Assembly: GCA_027001525.1 (NCBI GenBank)
Contig: JALTMR010000206.1
Location: forward strand, 1-5,794
DNA: 5,794 nucleotides
From: Gammaproteobacteria bacterium
Lineage (GTDB): Bacteria; Pseudomonadota; Gammaproteobacteria; Tenderiales; Tenderiaceae
Reading direction: 5' to 3'
Shown here: piece after piece, positions 5,616 through 5,794 of the stretch
Numbering within the stretch: the first letter of the stretch is position 1
Layout of the letters: each line of letters opens with the position of its first letter
Position numbers and translations under genes: made by a program
The notes under the pieces: generated by a model
What the model was told of the DNA's origin: nothing
Database searches by the model: none
Seen by the model: only the letters and a program-made list of their open reading frames with translations

Positions 5616-5794
5616 TCAGTGCACTACGGTGTTAGAGAAAAGATGTATCACCGCCACGCCGGCGACGATCAGAGCCATGCCGACCATCGCCGGCAGGTCA
5701 GGCACCTGTTTGTAGAGCAGCGCCCCCACAACGGCCACCAAGACGATGCCCACCCCCGACCAGATGGCATAGGTGATACCGATGGGAATGGTTC
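5616..5794 (-). CDS. Small multidrug resistance (SMR) family efflux protein, EmrE/QacE type, C-terminal part (partial)
   Basis: The last 58 codons and the stop are present; the 5' part runs off the right edge. The visible protein begins TIPIGITYAIWSGVGIVLVA and continues with a short loop, LDLPA-like DLPAMVGMALIVAGVAVIHLF, and ends SNTVVH. This aligns by eye with EmrE from about residue 55 to the end, including the Tyr and Trp of TYAIWSG that correspond to substrate-binding Y60 and W63, and covers transmembrane helices 3 and 4. The essential membrane glutamate (E14 in EmrE) lies outside the window. SMR proteins are four-helix inner-membrane dimers that exchange protons for cationic drugs or related compounds; the GVGIVL and AIW pattern points to the EmrE/Qac branch rather than the guanidinium-exporting SugE/Gdx branch. 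The gene converges on the barrel gene with 7 bp between stops. Confidence 0.93.
   Translation of the reverse strand, partial: TIPIGITYAIWSGVGIVLVAVVGALLYKQVPDLPAMVGMALIVAGVAVIHLFSNTVVH

Noticed and set aside
1..5794. Mobile elements, defence islands, CRISPR arrays, tRNA or riboswitches
   Set aside because: I read both strands for transposase or integrase motifs, terminal repeats, regularly spaced repeats and tRNA-like cloverleaf ends and found none; the intergenic gaps are all under 150 bp and accounted for above.

Overview
The window looks like chromosomal DNA of a GC-rich gammaproteobacterium (a betaproteobacterium is less likely). The pointers are a di-iron Coq7 ubiquinone hydroxylase, an ImuA/ImuB mutagenesis cassette behind an E. 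coli-type LexA box, a NodIJ-type ABC transporter and a thioredoxin-fold [2Fe-2S] ferredoxin. Nearly all of it is coding. I see no insertion sequence, prophage, CRISPR array, tRNA or rRNA, and no region of clearly foreign composition.

Minus strand, 1-2808: two transcription units point left. The right-hand one (2808 down to 813) encodes a [2Fe-2S] ferredoxin, an ABC ATPase of the NodI/DrrA type and an ABC-2 permease of the NodJ type; stops and starts overlap (TGATG at both junctions), so translation is probably coupled. The left-hand one (719 down past 1) is imuA followed by the first 26 codons of a probable imuB, joined by a TAATG overlap. It has its own promoter, with a LexA box at 762-781 overlapping the -10 hexamer, so it should be induced by DNA damage.

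Plus strand, 2920-5608: a 111-bp divergent region (2809-2919) separates the ferredoxin operon from a GlcF-like (Fe-S)-binding protein that appears to start at TTG. This region holds a perfect TATAAT inside an imperfect dyad. Next comes coq7, closed by a strong intrinsic terminator (4906-4929). After an AT-rich leader, a GTG-started gene with a good ribosome-binding site encodes a small exported protein that looks like an outer-membrane beta-barrel and that I cannot assign to a named family.

Minus strand, 5616-5794: the C-terminal half of an EmrE/QacE-type small multidrug resistance protein runs in from the right edge and ends 7 bp from the barrel gene.

The genes form several ordinary units rather than one system: SOS translesion synthesis, an export transporter with a ferredoxin, organic-acid oxidation or electron transfer, ubiquinone synthesis, envelope and efflux. 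I found no convincing new multi-gene system. The items most worth a second look are the ferredoxin/NodIJ operon, the palindrome-rich SOS promoter, the shared divergent promoter and the unassigned barrel protein.
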